Assembly (NCBI GenBank): GCA_034435035.1
Contig: DAOTXW010000082.1
Coordinates: 27,425-91,424, forward strand
DNA: 64,000 nucleotides
From: JAHEME01 sp034435035
Lineage (GTDB): Bacteria > Chloroflexota > Anaerolineae > Aggregatilineales > UBA3940
Direction of reading: 5' to 3'
Position numbers and translations under genes: made by a program. The notes beneath the pieces were generated by a model. That model had not been told where the DNA came from. It made no database searches and worked only from the letters and a program-made list of their open reading frames with translations. Positions 18,520 to 25,352 of the stretch are shown here, piece after piece; positions within the stretch are counted from its first letter, which is position 1, and every line of letters begins with the position of its first letter.

Positions 18520-19311
18520 ATGCCAGAAGCACTCGGTGGATTAGTATGCCTGGTAATCAGTGCCGCGGTAGTTGCCATAGGTTTCCTCGCTTCAGCGATT
18601 CGCGTCGTTCAGGAATACGAACGTGGCGTAATTTTCCGTCTGGGTCGGCTCGTCGGAGCGAAAGGCCCTGGCCTATTCCTTATCATCCCGCTGATTGATC
18701 GGATGACCAAGGTAGATCTGCGCACTGTCACCCTGGATGTTCCCACGCAGGAAGCTATCACCGGCGATAATGTCACCGTCAAGGTCAACGCGGTCTGCTA
18801 CTTCCGTGTCATTGACCCTGAGCGGTCCGTCGTGCAGGTAGAAGACTACCGCCGGGCAACTTGGCAGATTTCGCAGACGAGCCTGCGCAGCGTGATTGGG
18901 GAAGCGCATCTGGATGAACTGCTGTCACAGCGTGAACGGATCAATGACAAGCTGGCGCAGATCATCGACCAGGCTACCGAACCCTGGGGAGTGAAGGTAA
19001 GCCAGGTTGAAGTCAAAGATGTTGAGTTGCCGGCAACCATGCAACGTGCGATGGCCCGCCAGGCAGAGGCGGAACGTGAGAAGCGCGCCAAAATCATCCA
19101 TGCTGAGGGCGAATATCAGGCGGCTCAGCAGCTCAGTGAGGCAGCTGAGACAATGGCGCAGCAGCCCACCTCGCTGCAGCTGCGCTATCTGCAGACGTTG
19201 ACAGAGATCGCCGCTGAAAAGAACAGCACGATTATCTTCCCCGTTCCTATCGATATCTTTGCGGCATTCTCTGAGATGGCCCGGGGACTCGCTAAACGCA
19301 ACCCAGAATAG
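18520..19311 (+). CDS. Slipin/stomatin-like SPFH (band 7) membrane protein
   Basis: 263 aa with AGGAGG ahead of the ATG. One N-terminal membrane helix (residues 5-27), then the SPFH domain beginning [29 protein letters not shown] and continuing through [24 protein letters not shown] charged coiled coil follows ([24 protein letters not shown]). Slipins oligomerise as cages on membranes and organise protein or lipid microdomains. The usual partner NfeD/protease is not adjacent here. Confidence 0.93.
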   Translation: MPEALGGLVCLVISAAVVAIGFLASAIRVVQEYERGVIFRLGRLVGAKGPGLFLIIPLIDRMTKVDLRTVTLDVPTQEAITGDNVTVKVNAVCYFRVIDPERSVVQVEDYRRATWQISQTSLRSVIGEAHLDELLSQRERINDKLAQIIDQATEPWGVKVSQVEVKDVELPATMQRAMARQAEAEREKRAKIIHAEGEYQAAQQLSEAAETMAQQPTSLQLRYLQTLTEIAAEKNSTIIFPVPIDIFAAFSEMARGLAKRNPE

Positions 19312-19351
19312 CTGCTGCTTCTCGTCAGTTTGGATGCTGTGGTTTAAAACG

Positions 19352-19375
19352 GCAGGGGTGCGCAGGCACCCCTGC
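19352..19375. terminator. Hairpin between convergent slipin and APH genes
   Basis: GCAGGGGTGC (19352-19361) pairs with GCACCCCTGC (19366-19375), a perfect 10-bp stem with a 4-nt loop, preceded by AAAAC. It can end both transcripts. Confidence 0.65.
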
Positions 19376-19402
19376 TGTGCGTTAGCTCAGCGGTGCTAGG
19401 GC

Positions 19403-20386
19403 TTATGCTTCCAGCCCGTTCACTGCCATCTGTGCCCGACGACGATGCACATCGCGCAGATCGATCAATTCCTGAGCCATGGCGAAGGTCGGGGCACGAC
19501 CCGCAGCGGCCTGTTTCACAAGCCACTCCGCGATGGCCCACTGCTGCAGGGGCGCAACGATCAGATGCAGCGGCGCGCCGTGGAACTCCCGCCCGCTGAA
19601 ATGCAAATAGGCAGACAGGAACTCGTCTGCTGCCCCGGCAGCATCAAAGTCAACCAGCTGACTGTATGCCGTGGCAACATCCCAGCGCGGATCGCCCAGC
19701 GCACAGTATTCCCAGTCCACGATGCCGCTGATCCGCCCTTCGAACAGCAGCACATTCGAGAAGTGGTAATCACCATGCAGCAGTACGCGCTCAGTCTCCT
19801 GGGCACGGTATGCCTGAGCAGTGACGCGCTCAACGCTGTGAGTCAGCTCTGGCAGTTGGATGCGCACTGCCAGCGCCATCAGATTCGCCAGCGCCATAGG
19901 CAGTGTGATGGATGGAGTAACTGCCAGCACCTCATGAGGGGGAGCCAGACTGTGCAGCCACGCCAGCAGCTGAGCAAAGCGTACAACATGCGGGCGCACA
20001 GTCGCGGCAAAGTCGCTGCTGGTGTTTTTTGACCAGTCGCCACCCGGGATACGCGAAAACAGCACGACATCACCAAGCGCGCCAAACTCCCGGGCATAGA
20101 CAGCCGGGACGGGGAAGCCCTGATTGTACAGCCATGAAGTGATCGTGGCTTCGCGCTGCGCCTTGCCCAGATCTTCTGCACGCCACCAGCTCAAAGTGCT
20201 GACATAGCGCCTGACAACCAGCGGCTCGTCCATCTCCCCGCCAGGAGTGCTCCAGCGCAGCCGAAAGGCCACCATCTCGTGCTGGCGGCTTGGCAAGGTG
20301 GTGATTGCGCCAATCCGCTGGTGACGCCGATCTGGGAAAGCCCGGAAGCAAAGCCCGGCCAGATCGCTTTCCGTCAGCAGGCTCAT
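19403..20386 (-). CDS. APH-family small-molecule/protein phosphotransferase
   Basis: 327 aa. The kinase-like active site is clear: HGDYHFSNVLL (Brenner-type H-G-D-x-H with the Asn) and IVDWEYCALGDPRWD for the metal-binding Asp. This is the aminoglycoside phosphotransferase/choline kinase-like fold, whose substrates range from antibiotics to amino alcohols. It overlaps by 4 nt (ATGA) the stop of the upstream GMC oxidoreductase gene, so translation is coupled. This partnership suggests phosphorylation of a metabolite or lipid linked to the oxidase rather than antibiotic resistance; that is inference. Confidence 0.82.
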   Translation of the reverse strand: MSLLTESDLAGLCFRAFPDRRHQRIGAITTLPSRQHEMVAFRLRWSTPGGEMDEPLVVRRYVSTLSWWRAEDLGKAQREATITSWLYNQGFPVPAVYAREFGALGDVVLFSRIPGGDWSKNTSSDFAATVRPHVVRFAQLLAWLHSLAPPHEVLAVTPSITLPMALANLMALAVRIQLPELTHSVERVTAQAYRAQETERVLLHGDYHFSNVLLFEGRISGIVDWEYCALGDPRWDVATAYSQLVDFDAAGAADEFLSAYLHFSGREFHGAPLHLIVAPLQQWAIAEWLVKQAAAGRAPTFAMAQELIDLRDVHRRRAQMAVNGLEA

Positions 20387-22083
20387 GATATGTTTACAGT
20401 CTCCGTTCTCTGTTCGTTGGCAGCCAGGGCCGAGTACGCAGGCCCCTTCTGCTTGGGCGGTATCAGGCTCATTGCGTATTCCGCCAGTGCCGTTATAGTC
20501 AGGCTCGGGTTCAGGCCAGGGTTAGCCGGGATAATCGACCCATCAATCACAAATAACCCCGGATAGTGATGCGCTTCGCAGTTGGGTCCAACCACGCCCT
20601 CCTCAGCAGTGCGTCCCATGGGCACTCCACCGATGAAATGTGCAGTTGTTGGAATATTCAGCAGGCCCTCGATCAGGTTTGCCTGAGGCAGCCCCCGGAT
20701 GCGCCGGGCAAAAGCCCGCGTGATGTGGTGGCCCAGATCGATCTCGGCTTCAATGGGCCGATCACGGTCGCGCTCACAGACCAGCCCTGGACGCAGCAGC
20801 GTGAACAGGTTGCGGCCCCACCGTACACGCATGACATTGTCTTCGGTCTGCATCACCAGCAGAATGGTGCTGCGCTCAGGCCAGCGAGCCAGCAACTTTG
20901 TATGCAGAAACGCCGCCGGGCGGCGCAGGATCGCGCCGAGCATGTACACCCAACGCCTCAGCAGGCTGCCCCCCGCTTCGATGAGCGGCACTGCCATGAT
21001 CCGCATGAACCCGGACCCGGCTGGATACCGCACTGGTTCGACATGGGTCTTTTCATCGGCACGAAAGACTGAAGTGATGGCGACCCCCTTGGAGTAATCT
21101 GTTCGCCGGTCCCCCCATGCAGTAGCTCCCAGAAGCGCTTCGCTGTTCGTGCGCGCTTGCTCACCCAGCCGGCTGGATAGATGGGGCAGCGAGCGGGTTT
21201 GCTCGCGGCAGCGAAGTAGCAGGCGCAGAGTCCCCAGCGCCCCTGCTGACACGATCACGTGGCGTGCCCGCACCGCCTTTGCAGCTTGGCGGGGATGCGT
21301 GGAGCTTGTATAGATCACCCGGTAGCGCGCCCCATCTGGCTGCAACCCGGTTAGCGGCTGAATATCCTGCACCTCAGACTCCGCCCGGATTTCCGCCCCC
21401 CATTTCTCAGCAAAGTAGAGATAGTTCTTGACCAAGGTGTTCTTGGCATTGTGCCGACAGCCTACCATACAGCCGCCGCACTGAATACACCCGGTACGGT
21501 TGGGGCCATGCCCGCCAAAATAGGGATCTGGCACGCTTTTCCCTTCCTCGCCCGGTTTGCCAAAGAATACCCCGACAGTGGTCGGGCGGAAGCTTGCCTC
21601 CCTGCCGAGATCTCGCGCGATTTCGTGAAGCACATGGTCAGCCGGCCACAGGGTAGGGTTGGGTACAGCGCCTAACATCCGGCGCGCTGTATTGTAATGG
21701 GGCCGCAGGACCGTACGCCAGTCAGCCAGATCGCGCCAGGCAGGGGCCTCAAAGATCGTATCATCCGGCTCCACCAGCACATTCGCGTATACCAGACTGC
21801 CGCCACCTACTCCGCTACCGTGAAATACCATTACGCCATTCAGTAGCGACATCTGCTGGATGCCATAACAGCCTAGCAGCGGCAGCCACAGATAACGCCT
21901 GAGATCCCAGTTAGTCCGGGCAAAGTCTTCATCCTCAAACCGCCTGCCGCGTTCCAGCACAAGAACGCGATATCCTTTCTCTGCCAGCCGCATGGCCGAC
22001 ACACTGCCTCCAAACCCCGATCCGATCACGACAAAGTCGAGCGCGTCCTGTTTGCTGGAGGTCGGGCTGGCATCTGTATGCAT
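20383..22083 (-). CDS. GMC-family FAD-dependent oxidoreductase
   Basis: 566 aa. The N-terminal dinucleotide-binding loop VVIGSGFGGSVSAMRLAEKG is at residues 18-37, followed by the GMC signature GSGVGGGSLVYANV. A Cys-rich stretch CIQCGGCMVGCRHNAK near residue 195 is typical of the cholesterol oxidase-like and long-chain alcohol oxidase-like GMC branch. The C-terminus has the conserved DGSIIPANPGLNPSLTITALAEYA. Substrate is probably a sterol-like or other hydrophobic alcohol, inferred from the subfamily. The gene is first in an operon with the APH kinase. Confidence 0.9.
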   Translation of the reverse strand: MHTDASPTSSKQDALDFVVIGSGFGGSVSAMRLAEKGYRVLVLERGRRFEDEDFARTNWDLRRYLWLPLLGCYGIQQMSLLNGVMVFHGSGVGGGSLVYANVLVEPDDTIFEAPAWRDLADWRTVLRPHYNTARRMLGAVPNPTLWPADHVLHEIARDLGREASFRPTTVGVFFGKPGEEGKSVPDPYFGGHGPNRTGCIQCGGCMVGCRHNAKNTLVKNYLYFAEKWGAEIRAESEVQDIQPLTGLQPDGARYRVIYTSSTHPRQAAKAVRARHVIVSAGALGTLRLLLRCREQTRSLPHLSSRLGEQARTNSEALLGATAWGDRRTDYSKGVAITSVFRADEKTHVEPVRYPAGSGFMRIMAVPLIEAGGSLLRRWVYMLGAILRRPAAFLHTKLLARWPERSTILLVMQTEDNVMRVRWGRNLFTLLRPGLVCERDRDRPIEAEIDLGHHITRAFARRIRGLPQANLIEGLLNIPTTAHFIGGVPMGRTAEEGVVGPNCEAHHYPGLFVIDGSIIPANPGLNPSLTITALAEYAMSLIPPKQKGPAYSALAANEQRTETVNIS

Positions 22084-22488
22084 GTGGTGTTCCTCAAATG
22101 GACCCTGCTTCGAACGGTTGGCCGACTGATTGACGGAAGTCTACAGGGGATCGCGGGCGGTTGCCACTATCGGAGTATCACAGGAGTATTGAGAAAGAGA
22201 GATTTTGCCTTGCTTGCAGCCAGAGCCGCCCTGTTGAATTTGTCTGCCCGGCTTTCAGGCCTTCCCCCATTCCGACGGTCTCTGTGTTCTGCATCGCGCC
22301 GGTTGTGGAATCAGAAAAGGCGTTCGCTGGCAATAGCGCCGGCAGACTTCGTCAAACCGCGCTTCCAGCGCTGGCTCCTCACCCGGCCCGATCTTCCTGA
22401 GCGTGGAAAGCTCCGGGTGCCTCATCTGCCTGTGATAGCCCATGATGTGTGGATCAGATATACTCGCAGTGATGACGGACCTTGAGCG
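22084..22488. other. 405-bp intergenic stretch with no supported gene
   Basis: Between the divergent GMC and Crp/Fnr genes. Short open frames exist on both strands, but none has a ribosome-binding site and recognisable protein features. A TATACT box at 22457-22462 could serve the regulator gene. It should also hold the promoter for the GMC gene. No tRNA, repeat or clear riboswitch is seen. Confidence 0.4.
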
Positions 22489-23199
22489 GTGCTGATCATG
22501 CCTTCATGGACTCCAGCAGGCGAAGCAGCAGACCTTCTGCGTGTGCTGCCAGTGTTTGGTGCCCTGTCACCGGAGGATCTTGCTGACCTGGCAGCGCAGT
22601 GTCGATCGGACACTTTCAGGGCCGGCGAAATGATCTTCCATCAGGGCGACCCCTGCACACGTATCTGGCTCATCCACCAGGGGCAGGTCAAGATCGTTCT
22701 GCACGACCAGGCTGGGCGCGAAGTGGTACCGGAAATCCTGTCCGACGGCGAGCCGTTTGGCGGCGGCACGATCTTCCTTGCCAACCAGCCGGCGTCGGCG
22801 CAGGCGCTGACGGATGTGGCAACCCTCAGCTTTTCGTGCGAGTTGTATATCAGCTTCCTGCTGGAACACCCGAAAGCCACCTTGAGTCTGATACGGATGC
22901 TGGCCGCGCGCCTCCAGTCGTTCATGGCTATGAATGCCCTGGCCGGCGAGCGTGTTGAGCGGCGGCTGGCCCATATCCTGCTCAAACTGGCCAACCGGGC
23001 GGGGCAGCCCGACCGAGAGGGTATCCTGATTACCCTGCCTCTCTCCCGGCAGGATCTGGCGGATATGTCCGGCACCACCATCGAGACCGCCATCCGGATC
23101 ATGTCGCGCTTCCGCGCTGAAGGCCTTGTTAAAACACGGAGAGGCGGTTTCATCGTCCTGCTCGACGAAGAAGGACTGCAGCAGCTTGCACGCACCTAG
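22489..23199 (+). CDS. Crp/Fnr-family transcriptional regulator
   Basis: 236 aa from GTG 22489, or 233 from ATG 22498; neither has a strong RBS. The cyclic-nucleotide-binding-like beta-roll spans residues 15-130 (LPVFGALSPEDLADLA; RAGEMIFHQGDP). A long dimerisation helix follows, and the C-terminal winged helix (residues 160-230) has the recognition helix in SRQDLADMSGTTIETAIRIMSRF. The N-terminal Cys cluster of Fnr is absent, so it is unlikely to hold a 4Fe-4S cluster; it may be of the NnrR/Dnr (NO-sensing) or CRP type. It converges on the nos operon and is its most likely regulator. Confidence 0.88.
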   Translation: MLIMPSWTPAGEAADLLRVLPVFGALSPEDLADLAAQCRSDTFRAGEMIFHQGDPCTRIWLIHQGQVKIVLHDQAGREVVPEILSDGEPFGGGTIFLANQPASAQALTDVATLSFSCELYISFLLEHPKATLSLIRMLAARLQSFMAMNALAGERVERRLAHILLKLANRAGQPDREGILITLPLSRQDLADMSGTTIETAIRIMSRFRAEGLVKTRRGGFIVLLDEEGLQQLART

Positions 23200-23222
23200 G
23201 GGTCTCGCAGCGCAAACCCCTA
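23197..23222 (+). terminator. Weak hairpin at the end of the Crp/Fnr gene
   Basis: TAGGGGT (23197-23203, including the stop codon) pairs with ACCCCTA (23216-23222); 7-bp stem, 12-nt loop. Confidence 0.4.
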
Positions 23223-23253
23223 CACTCCACATTACCAGAATGCAAGTGAATGC

Positions 23254-23508
23254 TCAGGTCAGGTCTTTGTGATCCGCCGCGCAGTGATCCGATCCAAAGC
23301 AGGCCGGCGGACGATGCCGGATCGCCGCGCCGCATGCATGGCAGAACACGAGGGTTTCATAACACCACGTTTCAACCTCAGGCTCTCCACACTCCGGGCA
23401 GACAATATATTCCGGGAACGGATCGGGCAGCGGCAGGCCGCTTTCCGTCAGGCCCGGGTCGCAGCGATTTTCGCGTGCCCGGCTGCCATGAGAATCTGAA
23501 AGAGCCAT
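23254..23508 (-). CDS. Small zinc-ribbon protein at the tail of the nos operon
   Basis: 84 aa from ATG 23508, preceded by GGAG. It has a zinc-ribbon pattern: CPECGEPEVETWCYETLVFCHACG (two C-x2-C knuckles) followed by a further Cys/His cluster CFGSDHC. I do not recognise a named family. It is separated from the cytochrome gene by a hairpin (23538-23564), so it may be expressed separately. It may bind Zn, or Cu in view of the neighbouring copper-enzyme genes; that is speculation. Confidence 0.6.
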   Translation of the reverse strand: MALSDSHGSRARENRCDPGLTESGLPLPDPFPEYIVCPECGEPEVETWCYETLVFCHACGAAIRHRPPACFGSDHCAADHKDLT

Positions 23509-23537
23509 GGCATTCACTCCGCTGCGACGGAAGCGAG

Positions 23538-23564
23538 GATGGGGAGCGCTCGCGGCTCCCCATC
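23538..23564 (-). terminator. Hairpin after the nos-operon cytochrome c gene
   Basis: GATGGGGAGC (23538-23547) pairs with GCTCCCCATC (23555-23564), a perfect 10-bp stem with a 7-nt loop, 20 nt beyond the cytochrome stop. It has no U-run, so it may be a partial terminator or processing signal. Confidence 0.55.
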
Positions 23565-23583
23565 GCAACGCACTTCACGAAAT

Positions 23584-23979
23584 CTACTGGTTGACAGACC
23601 GCAGGTAAGCAACGATATCCAGCAGGTCTTCGTCGGTCAGCGCAGGGTTGCCTCCCTTCGGGGGCATATCAACGCCGGTCGTGTTCAACTCGTCGCTTGC
23701 CGGACGTCCGGTGTTGAGAAACTCCACCAGCGCCTCATCGCTCTGCTGCCCGATCCACTCACTGGTAGTCAGATCCTTGCCCAGCCCTTCCACGCCTTTG
23801 GCGTCGGGCCCGTGGCAGGCAACGCAGGTACCCGCGAACAGCTCGGCGCCATGCGCAGCATCGCCGGCCGGGGTGGGCACAGGAGTCGGTGTCGGTGTCG
23901 CAGCCGGGGCGCTTGCGCATGCGGCCAATGCCAGGCCAGCCAACGAAACAGCCAGAATGACGAATAAGCGGTTCTTCAT
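23584..23979 (-). CDS. Cytochrome c lipoprotein (c6-like), probable NosZ electron donor
   Basis: 131 aa. The signal peptide ends in lipobox LAAC (Cys21), then a Pro/Thr linker, then a single haem c domain with CVACH at residues 52-56 and a probable Met ligand in VDMPPKGG (Met105). So it is a membrane-tethered monohaem cytochrome outside the cell membrane. Located 69 nt downstream of nosL in the nos operon, it probably passes electrons from the respiratory chain to NosZ, like the NosC cytochromes of clade II clusters. The donor role is inference from position. Confidence 0.87.
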   Translation of the reverse strand: MKNRLFVILAVSLAGLALAACASAPAATPTPTPVPTPAGDAAHGAELFAGTCVACHGPDAKGVEGLGKDLTTSEWIGQQSDEALVEFLNTGRPASDELNTTGVDMPPKGGNPALTDEDLLDIVAYLRSVNQ

Positions 23980-24048
23980 AGTATCTCCTCGCAGACTCTG
24001 ATCAAGTATCCCGGCGGCTACGGTGGCAGCTGTCTGCGACCGCAGACT

Positions 24049-24528
24049 CTACATCCCCATGCCATACCCGGAGGGCGGATCGGCCAACAGCTCGGCAAAG
24101 GTCATCACCCTTCCACCCTGCTCCTCAGCGAAGGCTTCTGCGTCCGCCTGCGCCTCAAATGCGGCGATGCCAAAGCCCATCGGCGTGGCAAAGCCTTCTA
24201 CGACAACGAAATAGGCTGCCTCAGCGTTCACCCATGCCTCTGTGTGGTAGTCATGTACAAACCACGCCTTAACTTCTGCGTCCGGGTGCCGACTCTGATA
24301 GTGTAACAGTTCGCCCAGGTCGTCGAACTTGACCGGGGTGCCGTCCTCAAGCACCAGAGCAGCGGCGAACTTCGGCTCGCTGATCAGCATGCCGCATTCG
24401 TCGCACATATCCTGCCCGTAGACGATCTCCGGCGGCTGCACATCGCCGCCTGGCTGGCTGCAAGCAGCAAGAACGCCTGCCACAGCTGCCGCCACTCCGA
24501 TCACCAGCCAGTATTTCTTGCTCATCAT
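24049..24528 (-). CDS. nosL: NosL copper chaperone lipoprotein
   Basis: 159 aa. Lipobox LAAC with Cys23. The core has the family motif MCDECGMLISEPKFAA, where the Cys pair and Met residues bind Cu(I) for delivery to apo-NosZ, followed by FDDLGELLHY and a C-terminal GGRVMTFAELL. The two Met codons at 24528 and 24525 are alternatives; the first overlaps the nosY stop by 4 nt, indicating translational coupling. Predicted extracytoplasmic, lipid-anchored. Confidence 0.94.
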   Translation of the reverse strand: MMSKKYWLVIGVAAAVAGVLAACSQPGGDVQPPEIVYGQDMCDECGMLISEPKFAAALVLEDGTPVKFDDLGELLHYQSRHPDAEVKAWFVHDYHTEAWVNAEAAYFVVVEGFATPMGFGIAAFEAQADAEAFAEEQGGRVMTFAELLADPPSGYGMGM

Positions 24529-25352
24529 CCATCTCCTCGACGGTTGAAAAGGCCAAACGCCCCGCCGAATGAGGCGACAATCCAGGCGATCAGCAGGCCG
24601 ATCAGCAGCAGCGGAAGCGCCTCACCGAAGCGGTACGTCGCGTACTGCCCGACCGGGCCCAGCGTATCCAGCGTGGCCCGCAGGCTGTAGATCGCAGACA
24701 GTTTGAAGACCTGCAGTGGATTGATCAGCAACATCGCCAGCAGAACCGCCGGCGTGGGGCGCAGCGCGAGGGTGGCGCCGATAGTTCCCAGGTCGCCGAG
24801 GAAGACCAGCGCCAGCCACACCACCAGTGCCGCGCCCGACGCAGTTGACCCTTTGCGTGTCAGGGTGCTGATCACAAACCCCAGCCCCAGCGAAGCCAGC
24901 GCAAACAGCAGGGTGAAGCCAGCTAATCCCAGATAGACACCGGGGCTTCCGCCTCCTGCTGAGGCCAGCCCCAGGCCCGCCAGACCAAAGCCCAGCCCCA
25001 GCGCCGCGATCACCGCCAGGGAAGCTCCCAACGCCTTACCGAAGAAGATTTCGGCCCGGCTGACAGGCTGAGCCAGCAGATAGATCAGCGTGCCGCGCTC
25101 GCGGTCGTTAGCAAGAGTCCCGGCGCCGACACTCAGGCCGATCAGGGGTACGAACAACAGCAGCGCATTGACCAGGCTGGCCGCTGTGCGCCCGAAGCCG
25201 CCCAGCCCGGCGTAGCCCGCTGACGCTAGGCCCGCCTGCGAAAGCGCGTAGGCCAGCACAGCAAAGCCGCCCGCATAGAACCACAACCACTTGTTGCGCA
25301 GCGCTTCCCGCAGTTCGCGCTGGGCAATCGTCCACAGGAGCGTCAGTTCCAT
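24525..25352 (-). CDS. nosY: NosY ABC transporter permease
   Basis: 275 aa with six hydrophobic segments and a conserved ABC-2 type pattern: an N-terminal amphipathic helix (ELREALRNKWLW), then ANDRERGTLIYLLAQPVSRAEIFFGKALG, the hallmark of NosY-like permeases. With NosD and NosF it forms the complex that assembles the Cu-S sites of NosZ in the extracytoplasmic space. The start overlaps the nosD::nosF gene by 10 nt and the end overlaps nosL by 4 nt. Confidence 0.93.
   Translation of the reverse strand: MELTLLWTIAQRELREALRNKWLWFYAGGFAVLAYALSQAGLASAGYAGLGGFGRTAASLVNALLLFVPLIGLSVGAGTLANDRERGTLIYLLAQPVSRAEIFFGKALGASLAVIAALGLGFGLAGLGLASAGGGSPGVYLGLAGFTLLFALASLGLGFVISTLTRKGSTASGAALVVWLALVFLGDLGTIGATLALRPTPAVLLAMLLINPLQVFKLSAIYSLRATLDTLGPVGQYATYRFGEALPLLLIGLLIAWIVASFGGAFGLFNRRGDG

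Noticed and set aside
19403..20386. Aminoglycoside resistance gene
   Set aside because: The fold has the APH motif, but coupling to a GMC oxidoreductase and lack of mobile context argue for a metabolic kinase.
22078..22485. Open frames in the GMC-Crp/Fnr gap (both strands, up to 135 codons)
   Set aside because: No ribosome-binding site, no recognisable domain, Arg/Pro-rich composition typical of chance frames in GC-rich DNA.
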